Below are positions 1 through 8,923 of a stretch of DNA of 54,190 nt, in pieces. The notes under the pieces are model-generated. The model was given only the letters and a program-made list of their open reading frames with translations. It did not search any database and had not been told where the DNA came from. Position numbers and translations under genes: made by a program. Every line of letters starts with the position of its first letter. Position 1 is the first letter of the stretch. This DNA is from Vreelandella alkaliphila (GTDB taxonomy: Bacteria > Pseudomonadota > Gammaproteobacteria > Pseudomonadales > Halomonadaceae), in assembly GCF_016107625.1 (NCBI RefSeq), contig NZ_JABASV010000017.1, positions 1 to 54,190 of the forward strand. Reading direction: 5' to 3'.

Positions 1-224
1 GCTGCTGCGGTATGTCCGGCACCTACGGCCATGAAACCCGTAATGTCGCAACCTCGAAAACCATTTATGCCCAATCCTGGCAGCCCCAGGTGGAAGCCGA
101 CGAAAACACGGGCAAGCTGCTCGCCACCGGCTACTCCTGCCGTAGCCAGGTGAAACGCTACTCAGCGCAAACTTTGCACCACCCGCTTCAGGCGCTACTT
201 ACGTGCCTCAAGCGGGCAAGTTAA
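1..224 (+). CDS. ydiJ: YdiJ-like FAD/Fe-S dehydrogenase, 3' end only
   Basis: Only the last 73 or so codons are present; the gene runs off the left edge and reads in the frame whose first complete codon is at base 3. The fragment opens with CCGMSGTYGHE and continues with a TGYSCRSQVKR segment and HPLQALL near the end. These match what I know of the C-terminal Fe-S (CCG-type) domain of the large D-2-hydroxyglutarate dehydrogenase YdiJ family, in which a D-lactate-dehydrogenase-like FAD domain is fused to an iron-sulfur domain. The cysteines in CCG and YSC would be cluster ligands. The gene converges on trpC, only 21 bp away, with no clear terminator between them. Family assignment is good; the exact substrate cannot be judged from the fragment. 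Confidence 0.8.
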   Translation, partial: CCGMSGTYGHETRNVATSKTIYAQSWQPQVEADENTGKLLATGYSCRSQVKRYSAQTLHHPLQALLTCLKRAS

Positions 225-245
225 TCAACGTTTTAACACCCTCGA

Positions 246-1049
246 TTAAAAGAACAGCTGCTTGAGGGCTTGGCCAGGGTCCTCTTCACGCATAAAGGCT
301 TCACCAACCAAGAAACCGTTCACCTCATGGTCGCGCATTAGCTCCACGTCATCGCGGGTGTGGATTCCGGATTCAGTGATGACCGTGACGCCTTCAGGAA
401 TGCGCGGCAGCAGGTCTAATGTGGTGTTCAGGCTAGTCTCGAAGGTATGCAAATTACGGTTGTTGATGCCCACCAGTTTTAGATCCAGCGCTAGAGCACG
501 CTCTAACTCAACAGCGTCATGCACTTCTACCAGTACATCCATGCCTAACGCATTGGCTTGTTGGTGCAGATCGCGCAGTTGGGTGTCGTCTAGGGCAGCG
601 ACAATCAGCAAGATGCAGTCTGCACCGATGGCACGCGCCTCGGTTACCTGATAGCTATGGGTAATAAAATCTTTACGAATAACGGGAAGGTCACTGGCAT
701 CGCGGGCAGCGATCAGAAAGTCTTCATGCCCCTGGAAGAAATCGGCATCCGTCAATACCGACAAACAGGCTGCGCCGCCCTCTGCATAACGTTTGGCAAT
801 GTCGTCAGGATGAAAATCCTCGCGCATCACGCCCTTGGAAGGCGAAGCTTTTTTCACCTCAGCGATAACCGCTGCGTCACCAGCGGCAATACGCGCATTC
901 AGTGCAGCAATAAAGCCACGGGGGGCGCTTTGTTTGTCAGCCAACGCCAGCAGATCTGCTTCAGAAACCGCCTGTCGGCGCTCGGCTACCTCTTCGTCTT
1001 TACGAGCCAAAATACGCGTTAAAATTGTTGGCGTTGCCTGATCAGTCAT
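246..1049 (-). CDS. trpC: Indole-3-glycerol phosphate synthase TrpC
   Basis: This cytoplasmic enzyme closes the indole ring of 1-(2-carboxyphenylamino)-1-deoxyribulose 5-phosphate in tryptophan synthesis. The 267-residue protein is a complete single-domain TIM barrel of normal family length. Visible motifs are [11 protein letters not shown] (residues 63-73, carrying the catalytic lysine and phosphate-loop residues), IRKDF with the second catalytic lysine, LVGINNRNL, and TESGI near the C-terminus. It is not fused to TrpF, unlike the enterobacterial protein. The ATG lies 8 bp after the trpD stop, with an AAAGG about 12 bases upstream, so it is the last gene of a trpG-trpD-trpC unit. Confidence 0.96.
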   Translation of the reverse strand: MTDQATPTILTRILARKDEEVAERRQAVSEADLLALADKQSAPRGFIAALNARIAAGDAAVIAEVKKASPSKGVMREDFHPDDIAKRYAEGGAACLSVLTDADFFQGHEDFLIAARDASDLPVIRKDFITHSYQVTEARAIGADCILLIVAALDDTQLRDLHQQANALGMDVLVEVHDAVELERALALDLKLVGINNRNLHTFETSLNTTLDLLPRIPEGVTVITESGIHTRDDVELMRDHEVNGFLVGEAFMREEDPGQALKQLFF

Positions 1050-1057
1050 TAGATTTT

Positions 1058-2077
1058 TTACCTTTTAAAGACGCTAGTGAAGTGTGAAAGCTCTCGAAGC
1101 TTCTCTAGCGGTAACTTTGAGGCCTGCGCATCCTGGGCCACCATCACCCCTTCTTTTAAGCTGTCGGCCACACCAGAGCAGTAAAGTGCGGCACCCGCAT
1201 TAAGGGCCACTATATCTGCCGCCGCACCCTCGCCACTCAATGCGGCTTTTACCAGTCGTAAGCTGTCTTCAGCGCTGGCTGCTTTAAGCGTAGCTAAGCT
1301 TTGTCGCTCAATACCCAACTCTTCTGGAGTGATGGTGTACTCAGTAATTTCGCCATCTTTTAGTTCAGCTACGCGCGTGGGTGCTGCCAAGGAAATTTCA
1401 TCCAAGCCATCTTCAGAGCACACCACTAACACGTGGCGACTGCCGAGCTTGCGCAGCACTTCAGCCATCAACGGCACTAGCTCCGGCGAGTAAACCCCCA
1501 GCACCTGGTTAAGTGCACTTGCGGGGTTAGTCAACGGGCCAAGGATGTTAAACAGCGTGCGCACGCCCATCTCCCGACGCGGCCCAATAGCGTAGCGCAT
1601 AGCCGGGTGATGATTGGGGGCAAACATAAAGCCCACGCCAACCTGTTCGATACAGCGTGCTACCTGTTCAGGCTTAAGATCAAGGTAAATGCCAGCGATA
1701 TCAAAAAGGTCTGCACTGCCCGACGAAGAAGAGACGCTGCGGTTACCATGCTTGGCGACATGAGCGCCCCCAGCAGCCGCAACAAAGCTAGCCGCCGTAG
1801 AAACATTAAACAGATTTGCACCATCACCACCGGTGCCGACAATATCCACTACGTTATCGGTGTGCAGTTCAACACGCTTCATGAGTTCGCGCATAACCTG
1901 TGCCGCCGCGCTAATTTCCTCGGCGCTCTCGCCTTTCATGGCAAGTCCCACTAGCAGGCCACCAATTTGCGCATCGGAGGCTTCGCCGGTCATGATCTGG
2001 CGCATTAGCGCGTGCATCGCATTGAAAGAGAGGTCTTCGCGGCGCATCACCGCGTTAATTGCATCTCGCATTTGCAT
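1058..2077 (-). CDS. trpD: Anthranilate phosphoribosyltransferase TrpD
   Basis: TrpD transfers phosphoribose from PRPP to anthranilate, the second step of the tryptophan pathway. The PRPP-binding [14 protein letters not shown] loop and the following [16 protein letters not shown] segment are intact, as is the [10 protein letters not shown] motif. The frame is open back to a TTG at 2113 that touches the trpG stop, but I chose the ATG at 2077. It has TTTAGGGGC ten bases upstream and gives 339 residues beginning [14 protein letters not shown], the usual family length; an ATG two codons later is also possible. It sits between trpG and trpC on the same strand. Confidence 0.95.
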   Translation of the reverse strand: MQMRDAINAVMRREDLSFNAMHALMRQIMTGEASDAQIGGLLVGLAMKGESAEEISAAAQVMRELMKRVELHTDNVVDIVGTGGDGANLFNVSTAASFVAAAGGAHVAKHGNRSVSSSSGSADLFDIAGIYLDLKPEQVARCIEQVGVGFMFAPNHHPAMRYAIGPRREMGVRTLFNILGPLTNPASALNQVLGVYSPELVPLMAEVLRKLGSRHVLVVCSEDGLDEISLAAPTRVAELKDGEITEYTITPEELGIERQSLATLKAASAEDSLRLVKAALSGEGAAADIVALNAGAALYCSGVADSLKEGVMVAQDAQASKLPLEKLRELSHFTSVFKR

Positions 2078-2113
2078 GAACAGAAAAGCCCCTAAAGCGT
2101 ATAAATTTGGCAA

Positions 2114-2719
2114 TCAGCCGCGTTTTAAAAAGTTAGCCAATAGCGCATGGCCTTGGCGCGTGAGTATTGACTCAGGGTGAAACTGTACCCCTTCAACATC
2201 CAGGCTGCGATGACGAAAGCCCATTATCAGCCCTGGCGTAACGTCATCGTCTGCGGTCCAGGCAGTGATTTCAAAACACTCCGGTAAGCTTGTTTTGTCT
2301 ACCACGAGTGAATGATAACGGGTCACTTCTAACGGGTTTTCAAGCCCGCTAAAAACACCCTGCCCACTATGTACAACGGCAGATGTTTTACCATGCATCA
2401 CCTGGGGCGCTCGCACCACTTTACCACCGTAGACTTGTCCAATCGCCTGATGCCCAAGACAAACCCCCAAAATAGGCAGTTTACCCGCAAAGTGGTCAAT
2501 CGCCGCCAACGATATGCCCGCCTCATTAGGGGTACACGGCCCCGGTGAAATGACTAGATGAGTAGGCGCTAAGGCGTCAATCTGTTCAAGGGTAAGCTCA
2601 TCGTTGCGATAGGTCATGACCTCGGCACCCAGCTCACCCAGGTACTGGACGATATTGAATGTGAAGCTGTCGTAGTTATCGATCATCAATACACGTTGCA
2701 CTACCTGCACTTGCGCCAT
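2114..2719 (-). CDS. trpG: Anthranilate synthase component II (glutamine amidotransferase) TrpG
   Basis: This class I glutamine amidotransferase supplies ammonia to TrpE for anthranilate synthesis, and in many bacteria also to PabB for folate. All class I signatures are present: [10 protein letters not shown] at the N-terminus, the SPGP oxyanion loop, the nucleophile in GVCLGHQ (Cys87), and the HPES dyad (His181, Glu183). Length is 201 residues from an ATG with GGAG about 12 bases upstream; a start at residue 12 would remove a short non-conserved leader. No trpE or pabB lies in this window, so its synthase partner must be encoded elsewhere. The trpD coding region follows closely. Confidence 0.93.
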   Translation of the reverse strand: MAQVQVVQRVLMIDNYDSFTFNIVQYLGELGAEVMTYRNDELTLEQIDALAPTHLVISPGPCTPNEAGISLAAIDHFAGKLPILGVCLGHQAIGQVYGGKVVRAPQVMHGKTSAVVHSGQGVFSGLENPLEVTRYHSLVVDKTSLPECFEITAWTADDDVTPGLIMGFRHRSLDVEGVQFHPESILTRQGHALLANFLKRG

Positions 2720-3027
2720 CGCCGCAGCTACTCCATCACATTAATCAAACCCCTTGGTAGGGATGATACCCCAACCCAAGCACCACTTGCAGGGCCAAGG
2801 GTCGGCTAAGACATTCGCACTTCTAATACTCGGGTAATTTTCAGTGAGGAACAAACGCTGAGTTTATCAGTAAATTGTGAGGAGCTTTTCAAGGTAATCA
2901 AAAACCCTGAAAGCGACTGGCTAGCCCTTCCTGCTAGGTTTAAACAATTTGACAGCATAACGAAACTGGCAACAGGCCTTGACTGTCTTTATCATCTGCC
3001 GACTTTTTAATGCGTTAGGAGCGTGGC
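2720..3027. other. Divergent intergenic region trpG / metal-binding protein gene
   Basis: This 308 bp gap separates divergently transcribed genes and must hold both promoters. Near the trpG side there is an inverted repeat with perfect 7-base arms CCCTTGG (2751-2757) and CCAAGGG (2795-2801), which would form a stem in the trpG leader. A TTGACA hexamer at 2949-2954 is present upstream of the plus-strand gene, but I see no convincing -10 at the right distance. I see no small coding frame with a good ribosome binding site. Confidence 0.5.
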
Positions 3028-3945
3028 ATGGACAATCGAGCACCCTGGATAATAACGCTCGTATTGATGACGACTGTCAGCAGCACTCACGCGCTGGGAG
3101 ACACCTCGTTTAACGTCATCGCTTCGTTTTCAGTCATTAAAGATTTAGTGAAGCGTGTCGCGGGCGACAGCATCAGCATTACCACTATTGTGCCTACGGG
3201 TGAAGATGTGCACCGCTGGGAGCTTCAACCGCCAAATGCCCTGGCTGTCGAGGAAGCTGACATTGTTTTCTACAACGGGTATGGGTTAGAGCCATGGATA
3301 CGGCATATTGAAGCCATGGCAGACGACACACTAACGCTGACAGCGCTTGCAGAAAGCGCCGACTATGTGCCGCTAGCGATTCCGGTTGGCCAATATAAAG
3401 ACAGCGCTGATCCGCACATGTGGATGGACCCCAAAGGGGCAGCCGCTTATGTTGATGTGATAGAAAAAACGCTTATCGAACGCTATCCCGAGCAGGCTGA
3501 TGCATTTGCCTCGCGTGCCGCTGAAACTCGTGAAGCACTGGCGCTGTTAGATCATCAACTCAGGGAGCGCTTGGAAGGCATTCCGCAAACGAATCGCATG
3601 CTCACTACCAGCGAAGCCTCCATGGCCTACTTTGCCCGTGCTTACGATTTTGAGTACGCAGCCATTTGGGGGATTGGCAGTGAGACAATTGGTAGCGCGC
3701 AGGCGATGGAAGCAATGAGCATGCACCTTTCACAAAAACGCCCGCCTGCACTGTTCTATGAAAGCACCTCACCCTATATCCACATGGATGCGCATGCCCG
3801 AGAAACGGAGCTTTCGCTGGCAGGGCCTTTATACGTAGATACCTTGAGCGATGCCGACGGCTCCGCCTATAACTACCCTGCTATGCTGCGCCATAACGCT
3901 GAATTAATGCATGAATACCTAGGCGGCGCACGGGCAGAGAAGTAG
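3028..3945 (+). CDS. Metal ABC transporter substrate-binding protein, Mn/Fe-type ligand set
   Basis: A 305-residue periplasmic cluster A-I (ZnuA/PsaA/SitA family) metal-binding protein with an N-terminal signal peptide (about residues 1-22, cleavage near HALG). The four expected metal ligands can be placed by family alignment from memory: His62 in EDVHRWE, His130 in DPHMWMDP, Glu196 in TTSEASMAYF and Asp271 in LYVDTLSD. Glutamate rather than histidine at the third position is typical of manganese/iron binders (PsaA, SitA), and the His-rich loop of ZnuA is absent. A TTAGGAG motif precedes the ATG. No ATPase or permease gene adjoins it, so it either works with a distant transporter or has another role. 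Confidence 0.85.
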   Translation: MDNRAPWIITLVLMTTVSSTHALGDTSFNVIASFSVIKDLVKRVAGDSISITTIVPTGEDVHRWELQPPNALAVEEADIVFYNGYGLEPWIRHIEAMADDTLTLTALAESADYVPLAIPVGQYKDSADPHMWMDPKGAAAYVDVIEKTLIERYPEQADAFASRAAETREALALLDHQLRERLEGIPQTNRMLTTSEASMAYFARAYDFEYAAIWGIGSETIGSAQAMEAMSMHLSQKRPPALFYESTSPYIHMDAHARETELSLAGPLYVDTLSDADGSAYNYPAMLRHNAELMHEYLGGARAEK

Positions 3946-3970
3946 CCCTAGCACAACAACATCGGCTGTT

Positions 3971-4639
3971 TTACTCCGTCAACGCCAGCAATGAGCTAAT
4001 GATCAAATCAGGCTGGCTATGCTCAATTGGCTCGCCGTGGTTATAGCCGTAAGGTAACGCCACGGTAGTAAAGCCAGCAGCTTTGCCTGCGGTGATATCG
4101 TGGCGTGAATCGCCTACCATGACACTTGCCGAAGGAGGGATATCCAGCTGCTGAGCCACATGAAGTAGCGGCAGCGGGCTGGGTTTTTTCTCGGCAAGCG
4201 TGTCGCCGCCAATGCAATGTGTAAAGAGCGTTAGCAGATCAAAGTGGCTCAGAATTGGCGCAATAAAGCGCTCAGGCTTGTTGGTAATCAGCACCAGCGG
4301 ATAGCCCGCCTTATGCAAATCATGCAGCGCTGTTCGCACGCCTGGGTAGAGCCGGGTTAGCGCATTGGGGGCAGCACCGTAATGGCGCATAAAAGCTTCA
4401 TAGGCGGTGGTTTGCAATACCTGCCCTGGCGCATCAGCGAGCGCCCAGGTTAGTGCTCTTTCAATAAGTACCTGTGCACCATTACCCACCCAGTCACGCA
4501 CAAACTCTTCGCTGGGCGCAGGTAGCCCAACATCGCTGAGCGAGCGCTGAACCGCTATCGCTAGATCCGGGACCGAATCAATCAAAGTGCCATCTAAATC
4601 AAATGCAATTAACCGTTTACCCTGCAAAATGGCATGCAC
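3971..4639 (-). CDS. gph: Phosphoglycolate phosphatase Gph (HAD family)
   Basis: A HAD-superfamily phosphatase that dephosphorylates 2-phosphoglycolate, a by-product of DNA 3'-end repair. Motif I is AFDLDGTLIDS (Asp14 nucleophile, Asp16 acid/base), motif II is VLITNKP, motif III the Lys in EKKPSP, and motif IV is MVGDSRHDI. The frame is open to a TTG at 4663, but the GTG at 4639 is preceded by GGGAG at 8 bases and gives 222 residues, the normal length. In Pseudomonas gph lies between rpe and trpE; here the same three functions are nearby and on one strand but separated by other genes. Confidence 0.92.
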   Translation of the reverse strand: MHAILQGKRLIAFDLDGTLIDSVPDLAIAVQRSLSDVGLPAPSEEFVRDWVGNGAQVLIERALTWALADAPGQVLQTTAYEAFMRHYGAAPNALTRLYPGVRTALHDLHKAGYPLVLITNKPERFIAPILSHFDLLTLFTHCIGGDTLAEKKPSPLPLLHVAQQLDIPPSASVMVGDSRHDITAGKAAGFTTVALPYGYNHGEPIEHSQPDLIISSLLALTE

Positions 4640-4791
4640 GCTTTTTCTCCCTACTCTACACAAAAATATTTTTCAAAAAATGGCCGTTAGTAAATGTAAT
4701 CGCAGCTGATTCTTTTATCCTACCGACTTAGCACGTCGCCAACCACGCCCGAAAGCTCTATGCTGTGACCATATTAGCCGAGGAGAAAGTA

Positions 4792-6090
4792 ATGACCATC
4801 CCCCGAATTGTGATTGTCGGCGGTGGCGCTGGCGGGCTTGCTCTAGCAACACGCTTAGGACGTACGCTAGGCAAAAAAAAGCGTGCCGAGATTGTCCTGC
4901 TAGATCGCAATGCCACCCATGTATGGAAACCGCTTTTACACGAACTCGCGACCGGAGTATTGAACTCCAGCATGGATGAAGTGGATTACCGCGGCCACTC
5001 TTCCGCGCACCATTACCGCTACCAACGCGGCTCTTTAAATGGCCTTGATCGCGAACAAAAAGTCATTCACCTAGCACCAATCAAAGATGAAGACGGCGTC
5101 GAAGTCCTTCCCTCTCGAAAACTAACTTACGATTATTTAGTAATAGCGCTCGGCAGTATTTCCAATGATTTTGGAACAGCGGGCGTTGCAGAACACTGCC
5201 ACTTTATTGATTCGCCTCAGCAGGCCAAAGCGTTTCAGCGCGATATGATCAATACCTTTTTGCGTTATACCGATCCAACGCTGCGCCAAAACGCCGAACT
5301 GACCATTGGCATAGTGGGCGGCGGCGCAACGGGCGTAGAGCTTTCTGCAGAGCTTTTAGATGCTTCGCGCTTACTTAACGCCTACGGCGTAACCGCTGTT
5401 GACCACCAAACGATTAGCGTACACCTCATCGAAGCGGCCCCCCGACTGCTGCCCGGCTTGTCAGAGCGTATTAGCGAAACAGTGCAGCAAGAACTGGAAA
5501 GTATGGGTGTCACCGTTCACGTCGGTACCGCTATTCAAGAAGCTCAGCAGTATCAATTGGTAACCGGCGATGGCGAGGTTATCGAAACGGATCTGAACGT
5601 GTGGGCAGCGGGCATCAAAGCACCGCCATTTTTGGCTGAATTAGACCTAACCACTAATAAGAAAAATCAAATTAACGTCCACCAAACGCTGCAGAGCGTT
5701 GATGACCCTTATATTTTTGCCATCGGTGACTGTGCCGACTGCCCTCAGGGCGAAGGCAGCTCCGTGCCACCCCGGGCACAGGCTGCTCATCAACAGGCAA
5801 CGTTACTCGCCAAAAACCTGATGCACTGCCTGGATAGCAAACCACTGCAAAGCTTTACTTATCGTGACCACGGTTCGCTGGTGTCGCTCGCCCGCTACGA
5901 TGCTGTAGGAAACTTGATGCGCAGCTCCGCGTCTCGTGGGCTATTTCTAGAGGGTTGGTTAGCGCGCCAAGCCTACGCTTCACTTTATCGAATGCATCAG
6001 CTATCTATTCATGGCGCGCCCAAAACGGGACTCGCATGGCTGGTTGATAAGCTAAACCGCTACTTAAAGCCCCGCATGAAATTGCATTAA
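4792..6090 (+). CDS. ndh: Type II NADH:quinone oxidoreductase (NDH-2)
   Basis: A non-proton-pumping, membrane-associated flavoenzyme passing electrons from NADH to ubiquinone. Two Rossmann dinucleotide motifs are present: GGGAGGLALATRLG for FAD near the N-terminus and GGGATGVELSAEL for NADH in the middle, followed by FAIGDCADC for FAD. The C-terminal 60 residues are rich in aromatic and basic residues, as in the membrane-binding part of this family. The ATG at 4792 has GAGGAGAAAGTA directly upstream, which beats the GTG at 4765; the product is 432 residues, close to E. coli Ndh. It is monocistronic, on the strand opposite gph and rpe. Confidence 0.93.
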   Translation: MTIPRIVIVGGGAGGLALATRLGRTLGKKKRAEIVLLDRNATHVWKPLLHELATGVLNSSMDEVDYRGHSSAHHYRYQRGSLNGLDREQKVIHLAPIKDEDGVEVLPSRKLTYDYLVIALGSISNDFGTAGVAEHCHFIDSPQQAKAFQRDMINTFLRYTDPTLRQNAELTIGIVGGGATGVELSAELLDASRLLNAYGVTAVDHQTISVHLIEAAPRLLPGLSERISETVQQELESMGVTVHVGTAIQEAQQYQLVTGDGEVIETDLNVWAAGIKAPPFLAELDLTTNKKNQINVHQTLQSVDDPYIFAIGDCADCPQGEGSSVPPRAQAAHQQATLLAKNLMHCLDSKPLQSFTYRDHGSLVSLARYDAVGNLMRSSASRGLFLEGWLARQAYASLYRMHQLSIHGAPKTGLAWLVDKLNRYLKPRMKLH

Positions 6091-6099
6091 GCTATTCGC

Positions 6100-6801
6100 T
6101 TAGCCGTTATCCTTTGCCAACTCGGCGCGCATTTGCTGGATAACGCTATCGTAACCGTGCGGGTCGCTTGACTGGTGAGCGTTAAAAATAGCTGAACCAG
6201 CGACGAAGGTGTCGGCACCCGCAGCGGCGATATCGGCAATGTTATCTACCTTAACGCCACCGTCGATTTCTAAGCGGATCGGACGACCTGAAGCATCGAT
6301 ACGTGCCCGGGCCTCACGCAATTTATCCAGCGTGCCGGGAATGAATGACTGACCGCCAAAGCCCGGGTTAACGCTCATCAACAGCACCATATCAATTTTG
6401 TCCATGACATAATCGAGATACGAAAGCGGTGTTGCCGGATTAAATACCAGCCCTGCTTTACAGCCGCTATCGCGTATTAGCTGTAGCGAGCGATCAACAT
6501 GCTCCGAAGCTTCCGGGTGAAACGTAATGTAACTCGCCCCAGCCTCACTAAAATCGCCGATCATACGATCCACGGGTTTAACCATTAGATGGACGTCTAT
6601 AGGCGCCGTCACGCCGTGCTGGCGCAGAGCTTTGCAGACCATCGGCCCAATCGTCAGGTTCGGCACATAGTGATTATCCATGACATCGAAATGGACAATA
6701 TCGGCTCCGGAGGCCAACACATTGTCGACCTCTTCACCAAGACGCGCGAAATTAGCGGAAAGAATCGAAGGGGCAATCAGGAAGTCCTGCTCAGCGCTCA
6801 T
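6100..6801 (-). CDS. rpe: Ribulose-phosphate 3-epimerase Rpe
   Basis: This TIM-barrel enzyme interconverts ribulose 5-phosphate and xylulose 5-phosphate in the pentose phosphate pathway. Diagnostic stretches are [15 protein letters not shown], the metal-binding [31 protein letters not shown] and EIDGGV. The 233-residue length is slightly above the usual 220-225 because of a short extra tail. AGGA lies upstream of the ATG. It ends 9 bp from the convergent ndh gene, where a weak TAAGC/GCTTA hairpin (6087-6101 region) is the only terminator-like sequence seen. Confidence 0.95.
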   Translation of the reverse strand: MSAEQDFLIAPSILSANFARLGEEVDNVLASGADIVHFDVMDNHYVPNLTIGPMVCKALRQHGVTAPIDVHLMVKPVDRMIGDFSEAGASYITFHPEASEHVDRSLQLIRDSGCKAGLVFNPATPLSYLDYVMDKIDMVLLMSVNPGFGGQSFIPGTLDKLREARARIDASGRPIRLEIDGGVKVDNIADIAAAGADTFVAGSAIFNAHQSSDPHGYDSVIQQMRAELAKDNG

Positions 6802-7021
6802 AGTGCATTCCTAGGTTAACAGGGGAAAAGGAAGGCCCCTATCTTACCAGAGCCACCTAAGAAGCCCCATCTCCCTGCCGTTAAAGCTCAGCCAGCAATG
6901 AATGCATATCTTTAAATACATATTTCCAAATAGAATATAAAACATAATTGTAATTCCACAATCACAGGTTTAACCTTATCCTCATTGCGATTAAATCGCC
7001 CCCAGATGTAAGGAGCCTGTA

Positions 7022-8059
7022 ATGACGCGATCTACTTTTTTCCGTACTGGCCTGCGCCGCAGCCTGATAGCTACCGCTGTTGGCGCTACTGTGGCTGCCA
7101 CAGCTGTTTCAAACACGGCGATGGCGCAAGAGCGCGAGTTACTGAACTCCTCTTACGATATTGCCCGTGAACTGTTTTCGGCTATCAACCCGGAATTCCA
7201 AGCGTGGTGGCAAGAAGAGTACGGTGAAGAGATTGCCATTAGCCAATCCCACGGCGGCTCTTCAGCGCAAGCGCGCGCGATTATGCAAGGAATGCGTGCG
7301 GATGTCGTTACCTTTAACCAAGTAACGGATGTTCAAGTACTTGCGGATGCGGGCCTAGTGGCCGAAGACTGGCAAGACGCATTCGACAATAATGCATCCC
7401 CTTACTACTCCACTACGGCGTTTTTGGTGCGTAAAGGCAACCCGAAAGGTATTGAGAGCTGGGATGACTTGGTGAAAGAAGACGTACAAATGGTCTTCCC
7501 TAACCCTAAAACATCCGGCAACGGCCGTTATACCTATCTAGCGGCTTGGGGCTTTGCGGAAAATGAGTTCGACGGTGATGAAGAAAAGATTCAAGACTTC
7601 ATGCGCACCTTCCTGCGCAATGTTGCGGTGTTTGATACCGGCGGCCGTGGTGCCACCACGAGCTTTATCGAACGCGGCATTGGCGACGTATTGATCAGCT
7701 TTGAATCAGAAGTAAACAACATCCGTGGCGAATACGGCAGCGACGACTACGAGGTCATCGTGCCGCCGGTCAGCATTCTGGCAGAGTTCCCCGTTGCGGT
7801 GGTGGGTGAAAATGCTGAGCGCAATGGCAACAGCGACCTTGCCCAGAGCTACCTTGAGTATCTCTACCGTGAAGACACCCAGCGCTTGCTGGCGGGCTTT
7901 AACTATCGCGTTCACGATGAAACGGTTGTGGCCGAATTTGCCGATCAATTCCCCGATACCGAACTTCTTGAAGTTGAAGATGTGTTTGGTAGCTGGGAAG
8001 AAGCAATGGAAAACCACTTTGAAGGCGGCGCCCTACTTGATCAACTGCAACGTCGTTAA
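7022..8059 (+). CDS. cysP: Sulfate/thiosulfate ABC transporter periplasmic binding protein CysP
   Basis: This periplasmic protein captures sulfate or thiosulfate for the CysTWA importer. A signal peptide ends near AMAQ (about residue 36). The mature protein starts LLNSSYDIARELF and carries SQSHGGSSAQA, ADVVTFNQVTDVQ, FPNPKTSGNGRYTYLAAWG and GRGATTSFIERG, which match CysP more closely than Sbp. AAGGAG sits 8 bases before the ATG. It is the first gene of a four-gene operon. The roughly 100 bp upstream are strikingly A/T-rich (about 6900-6980), a likely promoter and regulator region; I cannot define a CysB site. Confidence 0.94.
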   Translation: MTRSTFFRTGLRRSLIATAVGATVAATAVSNTAMAQERELLNSSYDIARELFSAINPEFQAWWQEEYGEEIAISQSHGGSSAQARAIMQGMRADVVTFNQVTDVQVLADAGLVAEDWQDAFDNNASPYYSTTAFLVRKGNPKGIESWDDLVKEDVQMVFPNPKTSGNGRYTYLAAWGFAENEFDGDEEKIQDFMRTFLRNVAVFDTGGRGATTSFIERGIGDVLISFESEVNNIRGEYGSDDYEVIVPPVSILAEFPVAVVGENAERNGNSDLAQSYLEYLYREDTQRLLAGFNYRVHDETVVAEFADQFPDTELLEVEDVFGSWEEAMENHFEGGALLDQLQRR

Positions 8060-8068
8060 CGGAACCCC

Positions 8069-8923
8069 ATGAGCCAGCTAGCATTATGGCGGTCCGGCAG
8101 CGCACGCGTGCTGCCGGGTTTTGGCCTATCTATGGGGATCAGCGTTCTCTTCATTTCGCTGGTCCTCCTTCTCCCGATCACCGGGCTGTTTGGCCAATTG
8201 GCAGGGCTTAGCCTTGCCGAATACTGGGCCATTATTACCGAAGGCCGTGTGGTGGCCAGTTACATGGTCACCATAGGAGCAGCGGCTGTCGCGGCGCTGG
8301 TTAATGCGGTATTTGGCTTACTACTTGCCTGGGTACTGGTTCGTTATGAGTTTCCCGGCAAGCGCCTTCTAGATGCCTTAATGGATCTTCCCTTTGCGCT
8401 CCCCACAGCGGTTGCAGGTATTACCCTCGCTACGCTGTATGCGGGTAACGGCTGGATGGGCAGCTTATTAGAGCCGCTAGGATTCCAGGTAGCCTACACC
8501 TGGGTAGGTATTGCACTGGCCATGGCGTTTACCAGCATCCCGTTTGTGGTACGCACCGTACAGCCGGTGCTGGAGGATTTACCCGCAGAAGTTGATGAAG
8601 CAGCGATGTCTCTTGGCGCAACCGATGGCGTGGCGTTTCGGCGCGTGATTATGCCGCACCTGTGGCCAGCTCTCGTTACTGGCACCGGGCTAGCCTTTGT
8701 GCGCTCGTTAGGTGAGTTCGGGGCGATTATTTTTATCGCGGGTAATATGCCCTACGAAACCGAAATCACTGCGCTGATGATTTTCGTCAAACTGCAGGAG
8801 TATGACTACGCTGGTGCCTCCGCAATTGCCTCCGTCGTGCTCTTTGTGTCACTGGCCCTACTGCTGGCGATCAATATTTGGCAAGGCCGCTTTGTGCGCC
8901 GCTTGCATGGAGGAACAGGCTAA
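8069..8923 (+). CDS. cysT: Sulfate/thiosulfate ABC transporter permease CysT (CysU)
   Basis: An inner-membrane permease of 284 residues with about six hydrophobic segments. The cytoplasmic EAA loop that docks to the ATPase is visible as EVDEAAMSLGATDGVAFRRV. The segment LPFALPTAVAGITLATLY is typical of CysT/CysU. Only 9 bp separate it from cysP, and its TAA shares one base with the ATG of cysW, so the two permeases are likely translated in step. They are expected to form a heterodimeric channel. Confidence 0.94.
   Translation: MSQLALWRSGSARVLPGFGLSMGISVLFISLVLLLPITGLFGQLAGLSLAEYWAIITEGRVVASYMVTIGAAAVAALVNAVFGLLLAWVLVRYEFPGKRLLDALMDLPFALPTAVAGITLATLYAGNGWMGSLLEPLGFQVAYTWVGIALAMAFTSIPFVVRTVQPVLEDLPAEVDEAAMSLGATDGVAFRRVIMPHLWPALVTGTGLAFVRSLGEFGAIIFIAGNMPYETEITALMIFVKLQEYDYAGASAIASVVLFVSLALLLAINIWQGRFVRRLHGGTG

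Noticed and set aside
262..1041. Plus-strand reading frames opposite trpC
   Set aside because: They are antisense shadows of a clearly conserved enzyme, lack ribosome sites and have unnatural composition.
2720..3027. Classical trp attenuator with leader peptide
   Set aside because: No short frame with tandem Trp codons and no terminator with a T-run was found ahead of trpG.
6802..7021. A CysB-binding site upstream of cysP
   Set aside because: The region is A/T-rich and plausible, but CysB sites are too loosely defined to assign by eye.
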